Shown: positions 47,187 through 58,437, counted from the first letter of the stretch. The stretch is DNA of 64,000 bases from Burkholderiaceae bacterium 26 (GCA_000955795.1 JYOB01000006.1:170864-234863); one strand, 5' to 3'. A program made the numbers and translations. The notes: generated from the sequence alone by a model not told the origin.

Positions 47187-48485
47187 TTAGTGCGCGCGAC
47201 TCTTGCGCTCCGCCAGCACGCCGGCAACGGTGTAGAACGATCCGAAGACCACGATTCTATCATCCTCGGTGGCCCGCTCCATGGCGTTGCGATAGGCTGT
47301 GGCGGGATCGCTGAATGTGCTCACGCTCGATTCCTTGCCTGCGCGGAAACCGGAGTCGGCCAGCGCCTGCGCCAGGCTTGCAGCACTCGCGGCGCGCGGC
47401 GTCGGTAAGTCGGTCAGGCACCAGTGGTCGACCTTGTCGAGCATGTGCGCGAGCACACCGGCAACATCTTTGTCCTGCATCGCACCGAACACCGCGTAGG
47501 TGTAACGGTAGAAACCCATGTTCTCGAGGTTCTGGCCCAGCGCAGCCGAAGCGTGCGGGTTGTGTGCGACGTCCAGGATGACGGACGGACGCCCCGGCAA
47601 AACCTGGAAGCGCCCCGGCAGCACCACCTGCGACAACCCCAGACGCACGTCCTGCGCAGAGATCGGCAACCGATCGCGCACTGATTCCAAAGCAGCCAGC
47701 GCTGCCGACGCATTCAGTAGTTGGTTCGCCCCGCGCAATGCGGGATAGCCCAGGCTCGGCCAACGGCGCCCGCGGCCGCTAAAGCCCCACTGCTGCTTGT
47801 CACCTTGGAAGTTGAAATCGCGGCCGATCAGCCAAAGATCTGCGCCGATGGCTTCAGCGTGCTTGACCAGGGAGACGGGCGGCACCGGGTCAGCGCAGAT
47901 CGCCGGCTTGCCTGCGCGGAAGATGCCGGCTTTCTCAAAGCCGATCGCCTCGCGGGTATCGCCCAGGTAGGCCATGTGATCGAGATCGACGCTGGTGATG
48001 ATGGCGCAATCGGTATCGACAATGTTGACCGCGTCCAATCGGCCACCCAGGCCGACTTCCAGGATCACCGCATCAAGGCCCGCATTGGCGAACAGATGCA
48101 TGATCGCCAGCGTAGTGAATTCGAAATAGGTCAGGCTGACAGGTTCGGGGAAGCTGCAGCGCGCACGCTCCACGGCCTCGAAGTGCGGCAGCAACATCGC
48201 GTCTGTGGCGATCTCGCCATTCACGCGAGCACGCTCGTTAAAGTCGATCAGGTGCGGCGAAGTATGGCAACCCACCTTGAAGCCGGCCGCCAGCAGGATC
48301 GCCTCCAGCATCGCGCAGGTCGAGCCCTTGCCATTGGTGCCGCCCACCGTGAAGACGACTGACTTGAATTCCAGCCCGAGCGCCTCGCGCACGCGACTGA
48401 TGCGGGCCAAGCCCATGTCGATGCCGACCGGGTGTGCGATTTCCAGGTGGGCCAGCCAGTCGGGCAACGTGTCGAATGTAGGCAT
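47187..48485 (-). CDS. folC: Bifunctional folylpolyglutamate synthase/dihydrofolate synthase
   Basis: 432 aa. ATP loop VGGTNGKGSTCAMLEAIL, second ligase motif HTSPHLIDFNERARVNGE, catalytic TYFEFTTLAIMHLFANAGLDAVILEVGLGGRLDAVN, and VILDVAHNPHASA. Adds glutamate to dihydropteroate and folates. Between accD and the SPOR gene; a hairpin with T-tract precedes it. Confidence 0.96.
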   Translation of the reverse strand: MPTFDTLPDWLAHLEIAHPVGIDMGLARISRVREALGLEFKSVVFTVGGTNGKGSTCAMLEAILLAAGFKVGCHTSPHLIDFNERARVNGEIATDAMLLPHFEAVERARCSFPEPVSLTYFEFTTLAIMHLFANAGLDAVILEVGLGGRLDAVNIVDTDCAIITSVDLDHMAYLGDTREAIGFEKAGIFRAGKPAICADPVPPVSLVKHAEAIGADLWLIGRDFNFQGDKQQWGFSGRGRRWPSLGYPALRGANQLLNASAALAALESVRDRLPISAQDVRLGLSQVVLPGRFQVLPGRPSVILDVAHNPHASAALGQNLENMGFYRYTYAVFGAMQDKDVAGVLAHMLDKVDHWCLTDLPTPRAASAASLAQALADSGFRAGKESSVSTFSDPATAYRNAMERATEDDRIVVFGSFYTVAGVLAERKSRAH

Positions 48486-48522
48486 GCGAAATAAGTGGCG
48501 CGGCTTCGGGGAAACGGGCCGC

Positions 48523-48558
48523 GCAAAAACAAGAAGCGCGGACTCACGCCCGCGCTTC
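48523..48558 (-). terminator. Terminator-like hairpin between accD and folC
   Basis: GAAGCGCGG (48533-48541) and CCGCGCTTC (48550-48558) form a 9-bp stem with 8-nt loop; the minus strand continues TTGTTTTTG. It lies 21 nt after accD and 38 nt before folC, so it may reduce read-through to folC and the purF side. Confidence 0.7.
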
Positions 48559-48578
48559 GGTTCAACAGATGTGCTGCA

Positions 48579-49451
48579 TCAGGCCAGTGCGTCGGCCGGT
48601 TGCTTCTGCAGGAGCGCCAGAAGCTCGGCGATCTCGCGACGCATGTTGCGGCGATCGACAATCATGTCGATGGCGCCCTTCGTCAGCAGGAACTCAGCGC
48701 GCTGGAAGCCTTCCGGCAGTTTCTCGCGCACGGTCTGCTCGATCACGCGCGGGCCGGCAAAGCCGATCATTGCCTTGGGCTCGGCGATCACCACGTCGCC
48801 CATGAATGCGAAGCTGGCTGACACACCGCCCGTGGTGGGATCGGTCAGCACGCTAATGAACGGCAGCTTGGCTTGCGCCAGCTTCTGGACCATCGCAGTG
48901 GTCTTGGCCATTTGCATGAGCGACAGCAGGCTTTCCTGCATGCGCGCGCCGCCCGACGCCGTCACGCAGATGAAGGGCACTTTCTGTTCCAGCGCCATCT
49001 GCGCGCCACGCGCGAAACGCTCGCCCACCACCGAGCCCATCGAGCCCGTCATGAACTCGAACTCGAAGCACGCCACCACCACCGGCAGCGCATGGATGGC
49101 GCCGCCCATCACGACCATGGCATCCGTCTCGCCGGTGTTGTCCATGGCCGCCTTGATGCGGTCGGGGTACTTTTTGCTGTCCTTGAACTTCAGCGCGTCG
49201 ACCGGGAGGATCTCCTGGCCCAGCTCATAGCGGCCTTCGGCGTCCAGCAGCGCGTCCAGACGGGCACGCGCGCCAATGCGCATGTGGTGGTCGCACTTCG
49301 GGCAGACGTGCAGATTGGCTTCGACGTCGGTACGGTACAGCACCGACTCGCAGGCCGGGCATTTGACCCAGAGGCCTTCCGGAATGCCCTTGCGTTGCGA
49401 CGGATCGGTCTGTTGGATCTTGGGCGGAAGCAGTTTGTCCAGCCAGCTCAT
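48579..49451 (-). CDS. accD: Acetyl-CoA carboxylase carboxyltransferase subunit beta
   Basis: 290 aa. N-terminal zinc ribbon (CPAC ... CPKC, residues about 29-52), then crotonase-like carboxyltransferase core with [21 protein letters not shown] and [19 protein letters not shown]. Works with AccA to make malonyl-CoA. Starts 30 nt after trpA. Confidence 0.96.
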   Translation of the reverse strand: MSWLDKLLPPKIQQTDPSQRKGIPEGLWVKCPACESVLYRTDVEANLHVCPKCDHHMRIGARARLDALLDAEGRYELGQEILPVDALKFKDSKKYPDRIKAAMDNTGETDAMVVMGGAIHALPVVVACFEFEFMTGSMGSVVGERFARGAQMALEQKVPFICVTASGGARMQESLLSLMQMAKTTAMVQKLAQAKLPFISVLTDPTTGGVSASFAFMGDVVIAEPKAMIGFAGPRVIEQTVREKLPEGFQRAEFLLTKGAIDMIVDRRNMRREIAELLALLQKQPADALA

Positions 49452-49481
49452 GCGTGCTCCTTGAATGCGGTGTCGCCGAGA

Positions 49482-50279
49482 TCAGGCGTCGAGCGCCTGG
49501 CGAATCTCCGCGATGAAATCAGTCAAGTATTGTACCGCTTGTTCGCGAGGTGCTTCCTCAAGCAATTGCACAATGCGGGATCCGATGACCACCGCATCGG
49601 CCACGCCGCTGATCGCACGTGCCGTTGCCGCATCACGGATACCGAAACCGACGCCCACCGGCAACCGCGCGTGCTGGCGGATTTGTGGGATGCGTGCCGC
49701 CACAGCGTCGAGGTCGATGGTGGCCGCGCCGGTCACACCTTTGAGCGACACGTAGTAGATGTAGCCACTCGCCACGCGGGCGATCTGGGCGATGCGCGCT
49801 TCGGTGGACGTGGGCGCCAGCAGGAAGATCGGATCAATGCCGGCGGCGCGCATGATGTTGGCAAAGGCCTCGCACTCTTCGGGCGGATAGTCGACCACGA
49901 GCACGCCGTCGACGCCCGCTTCGGATGCGGCCTTGGCGAAGGCCTCCACGCCCATGCGCTCGATCGGATTGGCGTAGCCCATCAGCACCACGGGCGTCGT
50001 TGAATCTGTGGTGCGGAATGTGCGCACATACTCCAGCACCGTGCGCAGGCCGACTTTGTTGGCCAATGCGCGCTCCGACGCACGCTGGATGACAGGGCCG
50101 TCGGCCATCGGGTCTGAGAACGGCACGCCCAGTTCGATGACGTTGGAGCCGCCCTTGACCAGCGCGTGCATCAGGTCGACGGTCATCTCGGGGTACGGAT
50201 CGCCCGCCGTGATGAACGGAATCAGGCCCTTGCGACCCTGTGCGGACAACTGCGAAAAAGTTTGAGCAATGCGGGACAT
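49482..50279 (-). CDS. trpA: Tryptophan synthase alpha chain
   Basis: 265 aa. [22 protein letters not shown], catalytic Glu in [19 protein letters not shown], catalytic Asp in [13 protein letters not shown], and the phosphate site GVGFGIRD. Cleaves indole-glycerol phosphate; partners TrpB, which lies one gene upstream. Confidence 0.97.
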   Translation of the reverse strand: MSRIAQTFSQLSAQGRKGLIPFITAGDPYPEMTVDLMHALVKGGSNVIELGVPFSDPMADGPVIQRASERALANKVGLRTVLEYVRTFRTTDSTTPVVLMGYANPIERMGVEAFAKAASEAGVDGVLVVDYPPEECEAFANIMRAAGIDPIFLLAPTSTEARIAQIARVASGYIYYVSLKGVTGAATIDLDAVAARIPQIRQHARLPVGVGFGIRDAATARAISGVADAVVIGSRIVQLLEEAPREQAVQYLTDFIAEIRQALDA

Positions 50280-50294
50280 AGCGGGATCAGTGTG

Positions 50295-51116
50295 TCAGGC
50301 GACCTTGATGGTGTCGGGCGCCAGAGATTCAGTCGGTTGGGCGGCAAATTCGGCGGCGGCATGCACGGCAGCCACCCGCTCGCGCGCCACGCGGCAATAG
50401 TCGGCGTTGATCTCGAAGCCGGCGAAACGGCGACCAAGCCGCGCACATGCCGCAGCCGTGGTGCCGCTGCCCAGAAACGGGTCCAGCACCAGGCCGCCCG
50501 GCGGGCAGCTTGCCAGGATCATGCGTTCCACCAGTTCCAACGGCTTCTGCGTCGGGTGCTCTGCGCGCTCCGGGTCTTGCCGGTGCAGGCGCGACACGCT
50601 CCACACGTCTTTCGGGTTGTAGCCGACTTCCAGCCACTTCTTGCCCTCGAAACGCTTGCGGCTGCGCGCTTTCTTCGTCTCGGCGTCGTACGGAATGCGC
50701 ACGGCGTCGACGTCGAAGTAGTACTCGCGTGACGCGGCAAAAAAGCCGATGTTGTCGTGCACCGATGAGAACTTGCGCGTGCTGCCGCCCATGCTGGGCA
50801 CGCGGCGGTCCCAGATGATCTCGTTGACCATCGTGAGACGCCGCTTGAGCATCACGAACAATTCCGGCGCGTATTGCCACGTGCAGAACAGGTAGAGCGA
50901 TCCGTTGCGCGCCAGCTTAGGCCGCACCGCATCGATCCAGCGTTGGGACCAGGCGAGGTACGCGTCGCCCGACAGCTTGTCGGAGTCGTTGCCGTAATCC
51001 TTGCCCAGCCCGTACGGCGGATCGGCGATGACGAGGTCCACACTGCCGTCGGCCAGATGCCCAACCCCGGTAATGCAGTCCTCGTTGAAGATGCCGTCGA
51101 TGGCGCGCTCGGTCAT
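50295..51116 (-). CDS. Orphan DNA adenine N6-methyltransferase inside the trp operon
   Basis: 273 aa. DPPY (residues 32-35) before FLGSGTT (about 220) is the motif order of beta-class methyltransferases. HPTQKPLELVERMI and GSTRKFSSVHDNIGFF are typical. There is no restriction gene. It lies between trpB and trpA with gaps of 16 and 15 nt, so it is transcribed with them. From memory, the enzyme at this place in R. solanacearum has been linked to GTWWAC methylation; I cannot verify that here. Confidence 0.92.
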   Translation of the reverse strand: MTERAIDGIFNEDCITGVGHLADGSVDLVIADPPYGLGKDYGNDSDKLSGDAYLAWSQRWIDAVRPKLARNGSLYLFCTWQYAPELFVMLKRRLTMVNEIIWDRRVPSMGGSTRKFSSVHDNIGFFAASREYYFDVDAVRIPYDAETKKARSRKRFEGKKWLEVGYNPKDVWSVSRLHRQDPERAEHPTQKPLELVERMILASCPPGGLVLDPFLGSGTTAAACARLGRRFAGFEINADYCRVARERVAAVHAAAEFAAQPTESLAPDTIKVA

Positions 51117-51132
51117 GCGTGTGCCAGTGCCG

Positions 51133-52326
51133 TTAGAGTTTGATGCCGGAGAATTCGGCGACGGTATGCATATCCTTGTCGCCGCGGCCGGACAGGTTCA
51201 CCAGCAGGATCTTGTCCTTGGGCAGCGTCGGCGCCAGCTTGCATGCATACGCCAGCGCATGGCTCGATTCCAACGCCGGGATAATGCCCTCCATGCGACA
51301 CAGGTCGTGGAAGGACTGCAGCGCTTCCTTGTCGGTAATGCCGACGTATTCCGCGCGCTTCACATCCTTCAACCACGCATGTTCCGGGCCGACGCCCGGA
51401 TAATCGAGCCCGGCCGAGATCGAATGCGTCTCGATGATCTGGCCGTCTTCATCCTGCAGCAGATAGGTGCGGTTGCCGTGCAGCACGCCCGGTGAACCGC
51501 CCGTGAGCGACGCGGCGTGGCGGCCAGTCTCAATGCCCTCGCCTGCTGCTTCAACGCCGATCAGCTTCACGTCGGCATGGTCGATGTACGGATAGAAGAT
51601 GCCCATGGCGTTGGAGCCGCCGCCCACGCAGGCGATAACGGCGTCCGGCTGGCGCCCGATCATCTCAGGCATCTGCACTTTGCATTCCTCGCCGATCACG
51701 GCCTGGAAGTCGCGCACCATCATCGGGTACGGATGCGGGCCCGCCACCGTGCCGATGATGTAGAAGGTGTCAGCCACGTTGGTCACCCAGTCGCGCATCG
51801 CTTCGTTCAGCGCGTCCTTGAGCGTGCGCGAGCCCGACTCCACCGGCACCACGGTCGCGCCCAGCAGCTTCATGCGATAGACGTTGGCGGCCTGGCGGCG
51901 CACGTCTTCGCTGCCCATGTAGACGACACATTCCATGCCGTAGCGCGCGGCAATCGTGGCCGTGGCCACGCCGTGCTGGCCGGCACCGGTTTCAGCAATT
52001 ACGCGTGGCTTGCCCATGCGGCGTGCGAGCAGCGCCTGGCCGATGACGTTGTTCACCTTGTGCGCGCCGGTGTGGTTCAGGTCTTCGCGCTTGAGGTAGA
52101 TCTGCGCGCCGCCGCAGTGTTCGGTCAGGCGGCGTGCGTGATAGATGGGCGACGGGCGGCCGACGAAATGCTTCAGCTCGTATTCGTATTCCTTGACGAA
52201 TTCTGGGTCGTGCTGGTAGCGCGCGTAGGCGTCGCGCAATTCATCGAGCGCGTGGGACAGCGTTTCCGCAACGAAGGTGCCGCCGTAGGGGCCGAAATGA
52301 CCGTGGGCGTCGGGCAGGTTGTACAT
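51133..52326 (-). CDS. trpB: Tryptophan synthase beta chain
   Basis: 397 aa. PLP lysine in [31 protein letters not shown], and [14 protein letters not shown] for the phosphate. Condenses indole with serine. ATG at 52326 is the family start; a 6-codon upstream extension is possible. A hairpin lies just before the gene. Confidence 0.97.
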   Translation of the reverse strand: MYNLPDAHGHFGPYGGTFVAETLSHALDELRDAYARYQHDPEFVKEYEYELKHFVGRPSPIYHARRLTEHCGGAQIYLKREDLNHTGAHKVNNVIGQALLARRMGKPRVIAETGAGQHGVATATIAARYGMECVVYMGSEDVRRQAANVYRMKLLGATVVPVESGSRTLKDALNEAMRDWVTNVADTFYIIGTVAGPHPYPMMVRDFQAVIGEECKVQMPEMIGRQPDAVIACVGGGSNAMGIFYPYIDHADVKLIGVEAAGEGIETGRHAASLTGGSPGVLHGNRTYLLQDEDGQIIETHSISAGLDYPGVGPEHAWLKDVKRAEYVGITDKEALQSFHDLCRMEGIIPALESSHALAYACKLAPTLPKDKILLVNLSGRGDKDMHTVAEFSGIKL

Positions 52327-52343
52327 GGCAATCTCTCGAGGCA

Positions 52344-52377
52344 TCCGCCGAGGTCAGGATGAAGACCTGTCGGCGGA
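52344..52377 (-). promoter_or_regulatory. Hairpin in the trpF-trpB gap
   Basis: TCCGCCG (52344-52350) pairs with CGGCGGA (52371-52377), with an inner AGGTC/GACCT stem. It is 18-51 nt before the trpB ATG on the minus strand, with no T-tract. It could affect trpB translation or mRNA processing. Confidence 0.45.
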
Positions 52378-52421
52378 GATATTCAGGAAGGCGTACGTCG
52401 CGAGAAACCTGCCAGATCGGC

Positions 52422-53141
52422 TCAGGCCTGAACCGATGCGCCCAGGGCTGCATCGGCCTCGCGGACCGCACGCACAAATGCGGTCATCCGGGCGTGGTCT
52501 TTCACGCCCCGTGCGGCCTCGATCCCGCTGCTGACGTCAACAGCGTACGGCCGCACGCGTTCAATCGCGCCAGCGACGTTTTGCGCGCTCAACCCACCAC
52601 TCAAAACGAGCCGAGGAGCGGCGCTTGTGGTTGGCAAGGATGGTGATTGCGGGAGCCATTGCGGAGGAATGAGGGTCCAGTCGAATACATGGCCGCCGCC
52701 GCCATAGCCCTCAACAAATGCGTCGAGCAGCAGGCCTTGGGCAGCGGCAAACCGATCGGCGAATTCTACCAAATCGGCCCCGGGCTGAACACGCAGGGCG
52801 CGCAGCCACGGCAGCCCCACCTTTCCGGCAATCTCGGCGCACAGCTCTGCCGGCTCGTCACCGTGGAACTGAAGCAGCGTAAGCGGCACTTGGTCGAGCA
52901 CGCGCGCCACGTCGTCCGTGCTGGCGTTGACGAACAGGCCGGTCACGGTGACGAACGGACCAGCACGGCGGGCCAGCTCTGCCGCACGTTCAGCGGCGAC
53001 GTAACGCGGGCTGGGCGGATAGAAGACGAGCCCGATTGCATCGGCGCCGAGCTCGACGGCGTGATCGACGTCGGCCGGCTGGGTCAGGCCACACAGCTTG
53101 ATACGGGTACGGTGCAACGGCATGGTGGATGCGGAATTCAC
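52422..53141 (-). CDS. trpF: Phosphoribosylanthranilate isomerase
   Basis: 239 aa. [13 protein letters not shown] (catalytic Cys), [16 protein letters not shown], and a C-terminal [16 protein letters not shown] with the phosphate site. TIM barrel of the tryptophan pathway. Overlaps truA by 4 nt; two N-terminal Met codons (53141 and 53123) are possible starts. Confidence 0.95.
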   Translation of the reverse strand: MNSASTMPLHRTRIKLCGLTQPADVDHAVELGADAIGLVFYPPSPRYVAAERAAELARRAGPFVTVTGLFVNASTDDVARVLDQVPLTLLQFHGDEPAELCAEIAGKVGLPWLRALRVQPGADLVEFADRFAAAQGLLLDAFVEGYGGGGHVFDWTLIPPQWLPQSPSLPTTSAAPRLVLSGGLSAQNVAGAIERVRPYAVDVSSGIEAARGVKDHARMTAFVRAVREADAALGASVQA

Positions 53142-53962
53142 GGGCCGGCGTGTTCGTCGAACACGCCCCGAAACAGGCTGGACGATGCCGGAGATGCCGG
53201 CAACGAGAAGACATCAGGATAGCCGACCTCGGCCAGATACAACCCGTCGGGCATGAAAGTCGGGGCGGCGGCGACGCGGCTACGGGCAGCTAGCACATCG
53301 CGCATCCAGGACGCCGGCTGCCGGCCGCGCCCGATCGCCACCAGGCACCCCATGATGTTGCGCACCATGTGATGGAGGAATGCACTGCCGCGAATACGGA
53401 CGAATACCCACTCGCCCTCGCCTCGCACCTCGATCGAGTACATCGTTTTGACGGGCGACTTGGCTTGGCATTCGGCCGCGCGGAACGACGAGAAATCGTG
53501 TTCACCGACCAGTACCTGCGCGGCCTCGTTCATGGCTGCCACGTCAAGGGATTGGCCGGGCGGCAGCATCACGTAGCCCGCCTTGTCTTCGAGCAACGGT
53601 GCGCGCGTCGGGCCGAAGGTCAGCGCGTAGTAATACGTGCGGCGATGTGCGGAGAAGCGCGCGTGGAAATCCTCCGGCATCTCCCGCGCCCATCGCACAG
53701 CCACCGTGGGGGGCAGAAAGGCGTTGGTGCCGCGCACCCACGAAAACGGCTCGCGCACGAGGTCGGTATCCAGGTGGACGACCTGGCCCAGCGCATGCAC
53801 CCCTGCGTCGGTGCGGCCGGCCACCGTGGTCGGGAGCGCCACGCCGGCAAACTGCCGCAATGCCGCCTCCAGCGCGTCCTGCACGGTGTTGCCGTGCGGC
53901 TGCGATTGCCATCCCGAAAACGCGGCACCGTCGTACTGAATGCCAAGCGCGATGCGCGTCAT
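53138..53962 (-). CDS. truA: tRNA pseudouridine(38-40) synthase
   Basis: 274 aa. Catalytic Asp in [43 protein letters not shown] at the N-terminus; [19 protein letters not shown] at the C-terminus. First gene of the trp-accD-purF run; a fimV terminator ends 22 nt before its start. Confidence 0.96.
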   Translation of the reverse strand: MTRIALGIQYDGAAFSGWQSQPHGNTVQDALEAALRQFAGVALPTTVAGRTDAGVHALGQVVHLDTDLVREPFSWVRGTNAFLPPTVAVRWAREMPEDFHARFSAHRRTYYYALTFGPTRAPLLEDKAGYVMLPPGQSLDVAAMNEAAQVLVGEHDFSSFRAAECQAKSPVKTMYSIEVRGEGEWVFVRIRGSAFLHHMVRNIMGCLVAIGRGRQPASWMRDVLAARSRVAAAPTFMPDGLYLAEVGYPDVFSLPASPASSSLFRGVFDEHAGP

Positions 53963-53983
53963 GCCGTGTGAATCCTCGTGCGG

Positions 53984-54019
53984 AAAGAAAAACGCCGGCA
54001 GGATACCACCCTGCCGGCG
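53984..54019 (-). terminator. Terminator between fimV and truA
   Basis: CGCCGGCAGG (53993-54002), 7-nt loop, CCTGCCGGCG (54010-54019); minus strand continues TTTTTCTTTC. Strong by all criteria. Confidence 0.88.
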
Positions 54020-54045
54020 CTGTCGATGCCATAAAACGCGTTGCG

Positions 54046-56946
54046 TCAGCCGATCTGGCGCATCAAGGCTTGCGCCTCGGCGTGGAACGACGGATCGCCC
54101 AAATCCAGCACTTCCTGCAGCAGTTCGCGTGCGCCTTCCTTGTCGCCGATCTCGATGTAGGCCTTGGCCAGATCGAACTTGATCTGCAGATCGCGCACAC
54201 CATCGGCACCATGCTCGCCGGACAGCGTGTGCGGCAGGTTGGTGTCCAGACGGATGGCCGATTGCGGCTCGTCGTTCGCGACCTCCGCGTGATGCGGCTC
54301 GGATTCGAAATGCATCGGAGCCTGCGACAGGTCGGTCGGCTGAGCCCAGCTCGGCAGGCTTTCCTCTGCGGCAACCGAGGCTGCCGGAGCAGCCATTTCT
54401 GCGGCGGGCGGCGTCGGGTTGAGATCCAGCGACAAGTCCGACAGATCCATGTGCAGCGGGGGCGCGGCGACGGGCTGATATGCCTCGCCGGCGTGCGCGT
54501 TGAACTGCGGCAGATCCGCTTCGGGTTCGGCATGCACCTTGAAGATGTCCGATGCTTCTTCCGGCGCAGTGATCGGCTCGCCTGCTGCCGGCGCCGGGAA
54601 CGACTCCAGCGGCAGATCGAAATCGGCCAGTTGCGGTGCCTTGGTCGACGGCGAGGACGGGTCCAGATCCGGAGACAGCGTGGTCCAGTCGTCCCCGCGG
54701 CGGGTGGTCTGCCCCGTCACCGTCGGGCTGAAGGCTTCGGCAGCCACCGCAGCGCCCACACCGGCCAGGGCAGCGGCACCTGCCACTGCGGCGCCAGCGT
54801 GGCTCGGCTCCGCATGCGCTTCGGCACCCGGATGGTTTCCATCACCCTGCACCGTCAGATACAGCGGGTTAGCCGGATCGAACTTGCGGCCCATCGCAGC
54901 AGCCTCCGCCCATTCCGACGAGGCCGCGCCAACTTGCGCCAGCATCTCTTCAGCAATGGTCTGGAAGCCATGGGCGTCCTGACGATTGGCGTAAATTTCC
55001 ATCAACTTCAGGCGAATGGCTTGGCGCTCCGGATGCTGCTCCAGAGCCTCGCGCAGGATTTCTTCGGCTTGTACGTCGCGACCGTAGGCGATGTAGACAT
55101 CGGCCTCGGCAATCGGGTCGACTTCATTGCTCTCGTTGCCGCCGCCAATGCGGAAATCCGCACCGAACACGCTGTGCTGCGAGGTGTCGACGCTTTGACC
55201 ACCGGCCGCGCCAAACAGCGAGTTGGCACCCGCCATCACAGTACTTTCCTGCGACAACAGGCTGTCCTGGAAGCCATGTGCCTGCTCAGGCTTCTGCTGG
55301 CGACGGCGATACACAACCAGACCACCCAGCAAGGCGACCACCAAGCCACCCAGGCCCAGGGCCATCGGGTTGCCCAGCAGCGACGAGAGGAACGATTCTT
55401 CTTGAATCGGGGGCGGCGGAGCCACCACGACCGGCGCCTTCTTCGGCGCGGCGGCGGGAGCCGAGGCAGCCGCCATCGGGGCGCTGGCCGCCTGCGGTGC
55501 CGAGGCTGCCGCTACCGGCGCCGATGCCGCTTCCGGTGCGGAAGCTGCCGCCGCAGCCGTCGTCGAGGAAGCCGGTGCAGCGGCTGCCGTTTCTGCAGGA
55601 GCAGCGGCAGCAGGAGCTGACGATGCGGCGGCTGTCGGCGCGGGAGCCGGCGCATTGGCTGCCGCCACTGCCGGAGCAGCCGTCGACGGTGCGGCACCAG
55701 CGGCCGGCTTGGCAGCGCTGGCAGCCTTGGCCAGTTCAGCGTTCTTCAATTCAACCAGGCGCTGCATGTCGGAGAGATTCTTCTCCAACTGTGCAACGCG
55801 TGATTCCATTTCCTTGAGCGCGCGCTCCTTGGCGACGAGTTCCTCATCGCGGGCCGCGGCCGCGCCAGCCTTGCCGGCACGGTCGGCCTTGGAGAGACGC
55901 AGTTCGTCGCGGCCGCTGGCAGCAGGCGTGGCTTGATCCTGCACACGGGCCGACACGCTGCCGCTTTGCTGGCGGGCGGAATCGGTATCCGTGGCCGCGT
56001 TGGCTTCTGCCGCCGTTGCGAGGCGGTTGCGATAGCCGGCAAAGCCGGACGTCTGCGCAATGACTTCGCGGCGTGCCTCGCGCGCAGGCGTTTTCTGCGC
56101 TTCGGCCTGCGACGGCACTTTCAGCACCGAGCCGGTGCGCAGCCGGTTGATGTTGCCGCCAATGAAAGCGTTGGGATTGTTCCGATACAGGGCCAGCAGC
56201 ATCTGGTCGAGCGACACAGCGTCTTGACCTTGAGCAGCCGTCGATGCGACGTCGTAAAGGCTATCGCCGCGCTGCACGGTGTACGAGCCACCGGGCGTAG
56301 CGTCCGGGGTGGCAGCAGCAGGAGCAGCTTGCTGGGCACGCGCGGCTTGGCGAGCAGCACGGGGCTGGCGTGCCGGTGCCGGCGCTGCGGCAGTCGGGGC
56401 TGCAGCTTGCGGTTGAGCGGCCGAAGCAGCTGGCGCCGATTCAGCGGCGCCCGGCGTGGTGGCCTGCACCACCGGCGTCGGCGCAAAATTCTGCGCGGTA
56501 TTGCTGGAACCCACCGGGTCAAGCAGGAACGTATAGGCGCGCGAAACGTGGCCGCTCGCCCAGTTCAGGTCAACCAGGACATCAACGAACGGCTCGGCGA
56601 CGGGCTGGGTCGAGCGCAGACGCACCACGTAGTTGCCATTCGACTGGCGCTCCAGCGAGGCACGCAGCGAGGAGACGATCGGGTTGTAGGTCAGACCGGC
56701 ACGCGAATAGGCATCCGGCGCAGCCAGTTTGGCGACCAGATTTTGCGCCTCTTCGGGCGTCACGCCGGTCAGATCGATTTCGGCCTGCAGCGGCTGGCCG
56801 AGGCTGGAACGCACGTGCAGCGCGCCGAAACCGGCCGCTTGTGCAGCGGGCTGAATCAGCAGCAGGCTCGCCGCAGCAAACGCGACGGCCGACCAGCGAG
56901 GACTGCGATGGGACGATTCTCTCCGGCGGTATTGGCTCACCCTCAC
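54046..56946 (-). CDS. fimV: FimV family polar hub protein
   Basis: 966 aa. Signal peptide about residues 1-38 (ending AQAAG). FimV N-terminal domain ([36 protein letters not shown]), a LysM peptidoglycan-binding domain (about 222-280, [13 protein letters not shown]), a coiled coil (about 380-425), a very Ala/Pro-rich linker, a TM about 545-565 ([25 protein letters not shown]), and a cytoplasmic part with TPR-like ends ([19 protein letters not shown]). In Pseudomonas FimV organises type IV pili and polar proteins. GTG start at 56946, second GTG at 56940 equally possible. Confidence 0.93.
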   Translation of the reverse strand: MRVSQYRRRESSHRSPRWSAVAFAAASLLLIQPAAQAAGFGALHVRSSLGQPLQAEIDLTGVTPEEAQNLVAKLAAPDAYSRAGLTYNPIVSSLRASLERQSNGNYVVRLRSTQPVAEPFVDVLVDLNWASGHVSRAYTFLLDPVGSSNTAQNFAPTPVVQATTPGAAESAPAASAAQPQAAAPTAAAPAPARQPRAARQAARAQQAAPAAATPDATPGGSYTVQRGDSLYDVASTAAQGQDAVSLDQMLLALYRNNPNAFIGGNINRLRTGSVLKVPSQAEAQKTPAREARREVIAQTSGFAGYRNRLATAAEANAATDTDSARQQSGSVSARVQDQATPAASGRDELRLSKADRAGKAGAAAARDEELVAKERALKEMESRVAQLEKNLSDMQRLVELKNAELAKAASAAKPAAGAAPSTAAPAVAAANAPAPAPTAAASSAPAAAAPAETAAAAPASSTTAAAAASAPEAASAPVAAASAPQAASAPMAAASAPAAAPKKAPVVVAPPPPIQEESFLSSLLGNPMALGLGGLVVALLGGLVVYRRRQQKPEQAHGFQDSLLSQESTVMAGANSLFGAAGGQSVDTSQHSVFGADFRIGGGNESNEVDPIAEADVYIAYGRDVQAEEILREALEQHPERQAIRLKLMEIYANRQDAHGFQTIAEEMLAQVGAASSEWAEAAAMGRKFDPANPLYLTVQGDGNHPGAEAHAEPSHAGAAVAGAAALAGVGAAVAAEAFSPTVTGQTTRRGDDWTTLSPDLDPSSPSTKAPQLADFDLPLESFPAPAAGEPITAPEEASDIFKVHAEPEADLPQFNAHAGEAYQPVAAPPLHMDLSDLSLDLNPTPPAAEMAAPAASVAAEESLPSWAQPTDLSQAPMHFESEPHHAEVANDEPQSAIRLDTNLPHTLSGEHGADGVRDLQIKFDLAKAYIEIGDKEGARELLQEVLDLGDPSFHAEAQALMRQIG

Positions 56947-57333
56947 CTTCGACTCCGTTATCTTTTAATGTGCAAACGAACTTAACATCAACGAGTTAGC
57001 GCAGCAAGTTCACCCAAAAAGTGAAGTGCTGGATAAGAACCGCCGTCAATCTTTATGAAAACGACACAATTGGCGAGATTCTGAAGCACCCGACGTACCC
57101 CCCGGAATGCGTGTGCTTCATGTGGCGCTAACCCTTCCCCGTGCCCCGTCCACCCCACGAATGGGCGGACAGCGTTCCGGCCGCTATTGTGTACCAACGT
57201 TACAGACCGTGGGCGTCCAGATGGCACAACGCCGCGCAGGCCGCGCGGCGTTGGTAGAAAAAGCGCACTTTCTGTTGTCAGGCCGCAACGACAGCCGCCG
57301 ATGCCCGACCTGACAAGGAAAGCAAAGCTCGAA
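56947..57333. other. Intergenic region between fimV and asd, with a strong hairpin
   Basis: 387 nt without a gene. An 11-bp perfect inverted repeat CAACGCCGCGC (57227-57237) / GCGCGGCGTTG (57243-57253) with a 5-nt loop stands 81-107 nt beyond the asd stop; it lacks a T-tract on either strand. The rest should hold the fimV promoter; no box is clear enough to call. Confidence 0.5.
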
Positions 57334-58437
57334 TCACTTGCCCAGCAGGATACGCAACGTACGGCGCAGCGGCTCGGCGGCGCCCCACAGAAGCTGGTCG
57401 CCGATTACGAAGGCGCTCACATACTCGGGCCCCATATTCAGCTTGCGCACACGGCCCACGCCGATTTCCAGACCACCGGTGATGGACGCCGGCGTCAGCT
57501 CCTTCTCGGTGATGCTGCGGTCGTTCGGCACCCACTTCACCCAGGGGTTACCCGAGCGGATGATCTGCTCGATTTCTTCGAGCGGCAGGTCGCGCTTGAG
57601 CTTGAGCGTCAGGCCCAGGCTGTGGCAGCGCATTGCGCCGATCCGCACACAGAGGCCGTCGACCGGAATCGTCTGCGCCGAGCCCAGGATCTTGTTGACC
57701 TCGGCCTGGCCCTTCCACTCTTCCTTCGACTGACCGTTGTCGAGCTGCTTGTCGATCCAGGGGATCAACCCGCCAGCCAGCGGCGCCGGGAAGAATTCGG
57801 TCGGCACATCCTCGCGGATGGTCTTGGCAACCTTGCGATCGATGTCCAGGATGGCGGACGCCGGATTGGCCAGTTCATCAGCCACGGCGCTATGGATCAC
57901 GCCCATGCCCTTGAGCAGTTCGCGCATGTGGTTTGCGCCACCGCCCGAAGCTGCCTGATAGGTCATCGAGCTGACCCACTCGACTAGGCCTTCGCGGAAC
58001 AGGCCGCCCACGCCCATCAGCAGAATCGAGTTGGTGCAGTTACCGCCGATGAAATTCTTGGTGCCGGCCGCCACCGCATTCTTGATGAGCGACAGGTTGA
58101 CCGGGTCCAGCACGATCACGGCATCGTCTTCCATACGCAGCGTCGAAGCGGCATCGATCCAGTAGCCGTTCCAACCGGCAGCGCGCAGCTTCGGGAAGAC
58201 TTCGGTCGTGTAGTCACCGCCCTGGCACGTGATGATCGTGTCGCAAGCCTTCAGCGCTTCGATGTCGTTGGCGTCGGCCAGGGGCGCATCCGTCTTGGCG
58301 AATGCGGGCGCCTTGCCGCCGGCGTTGCTGGTGCTGAAAAACACGGTGTCGATCAGGTCGAAATCCTTTTCTTCCTGCATGCGTTGCATCAGCACGCTGC
58401 CGACCATCCCGCGCCAACCGACGAGACCTACCTTCAT
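57334..58437 (-). CDS. asd: Aspartate-semialdehyde dehydrogenase
   Basis: 367 aa. Active-site Cys in [23 protein letters not shown] loop [20 protein letters not shown], and [30 protein letters not shown] at the C-terminus. Makes aspartate semialdehyde for lysine/DAP, methionine and threonine. The gram-negative long type, about 370 aa. Lies between leuB and fimV as in Pseudomonas. Confidence 0.97.
   Translation of the reverse strand: MKVGLVGWRGMVGSVLMQRMQEEKDFDLIDTVFFSTSNAGGKAPAFAKTDAPLADANDIEALKACDTIITCQGGDYTTEVFPKLRAAGWNGYWIDAASTLRMEDDAVIVLDPVNLSLIKNAVAAGTKNFIGGNCTNSILLMGVGGLFREGLVEWVSSMTYQAASGGGANHMRELLKGMGVIHSAVADELANPASAILDIDRKVAKTIREDVPTEFFPAPLAGGLIPWIDKQLDNGQSKEEWKGQAEVNKILGSAQTIPVDGLCVRIGAMRCHSLGLTLKLKRDLPLEEIEQIIRSGNPWVKWVPNDRSITEKELTPASITGGLEIGVGRVRKLNMGPEYVSAFVIGDQLLWGAAEPLRRTLRILLGK

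Noticed and set aside
53599..55620. 673-codon plus-strand frame opposite truA and fimV, with an Arg/Gly/Ser/Cys-rich end
   Set aside because: Antisense of the Ala/Pro-rich fimV linker; it also crosses the fimV/truA terminator.
57344..58437. asd with an internal split suggested by short minus-strand frames in another phase
   Set aside because: The main frame is intact over the whole family length with all catalytic motifs.
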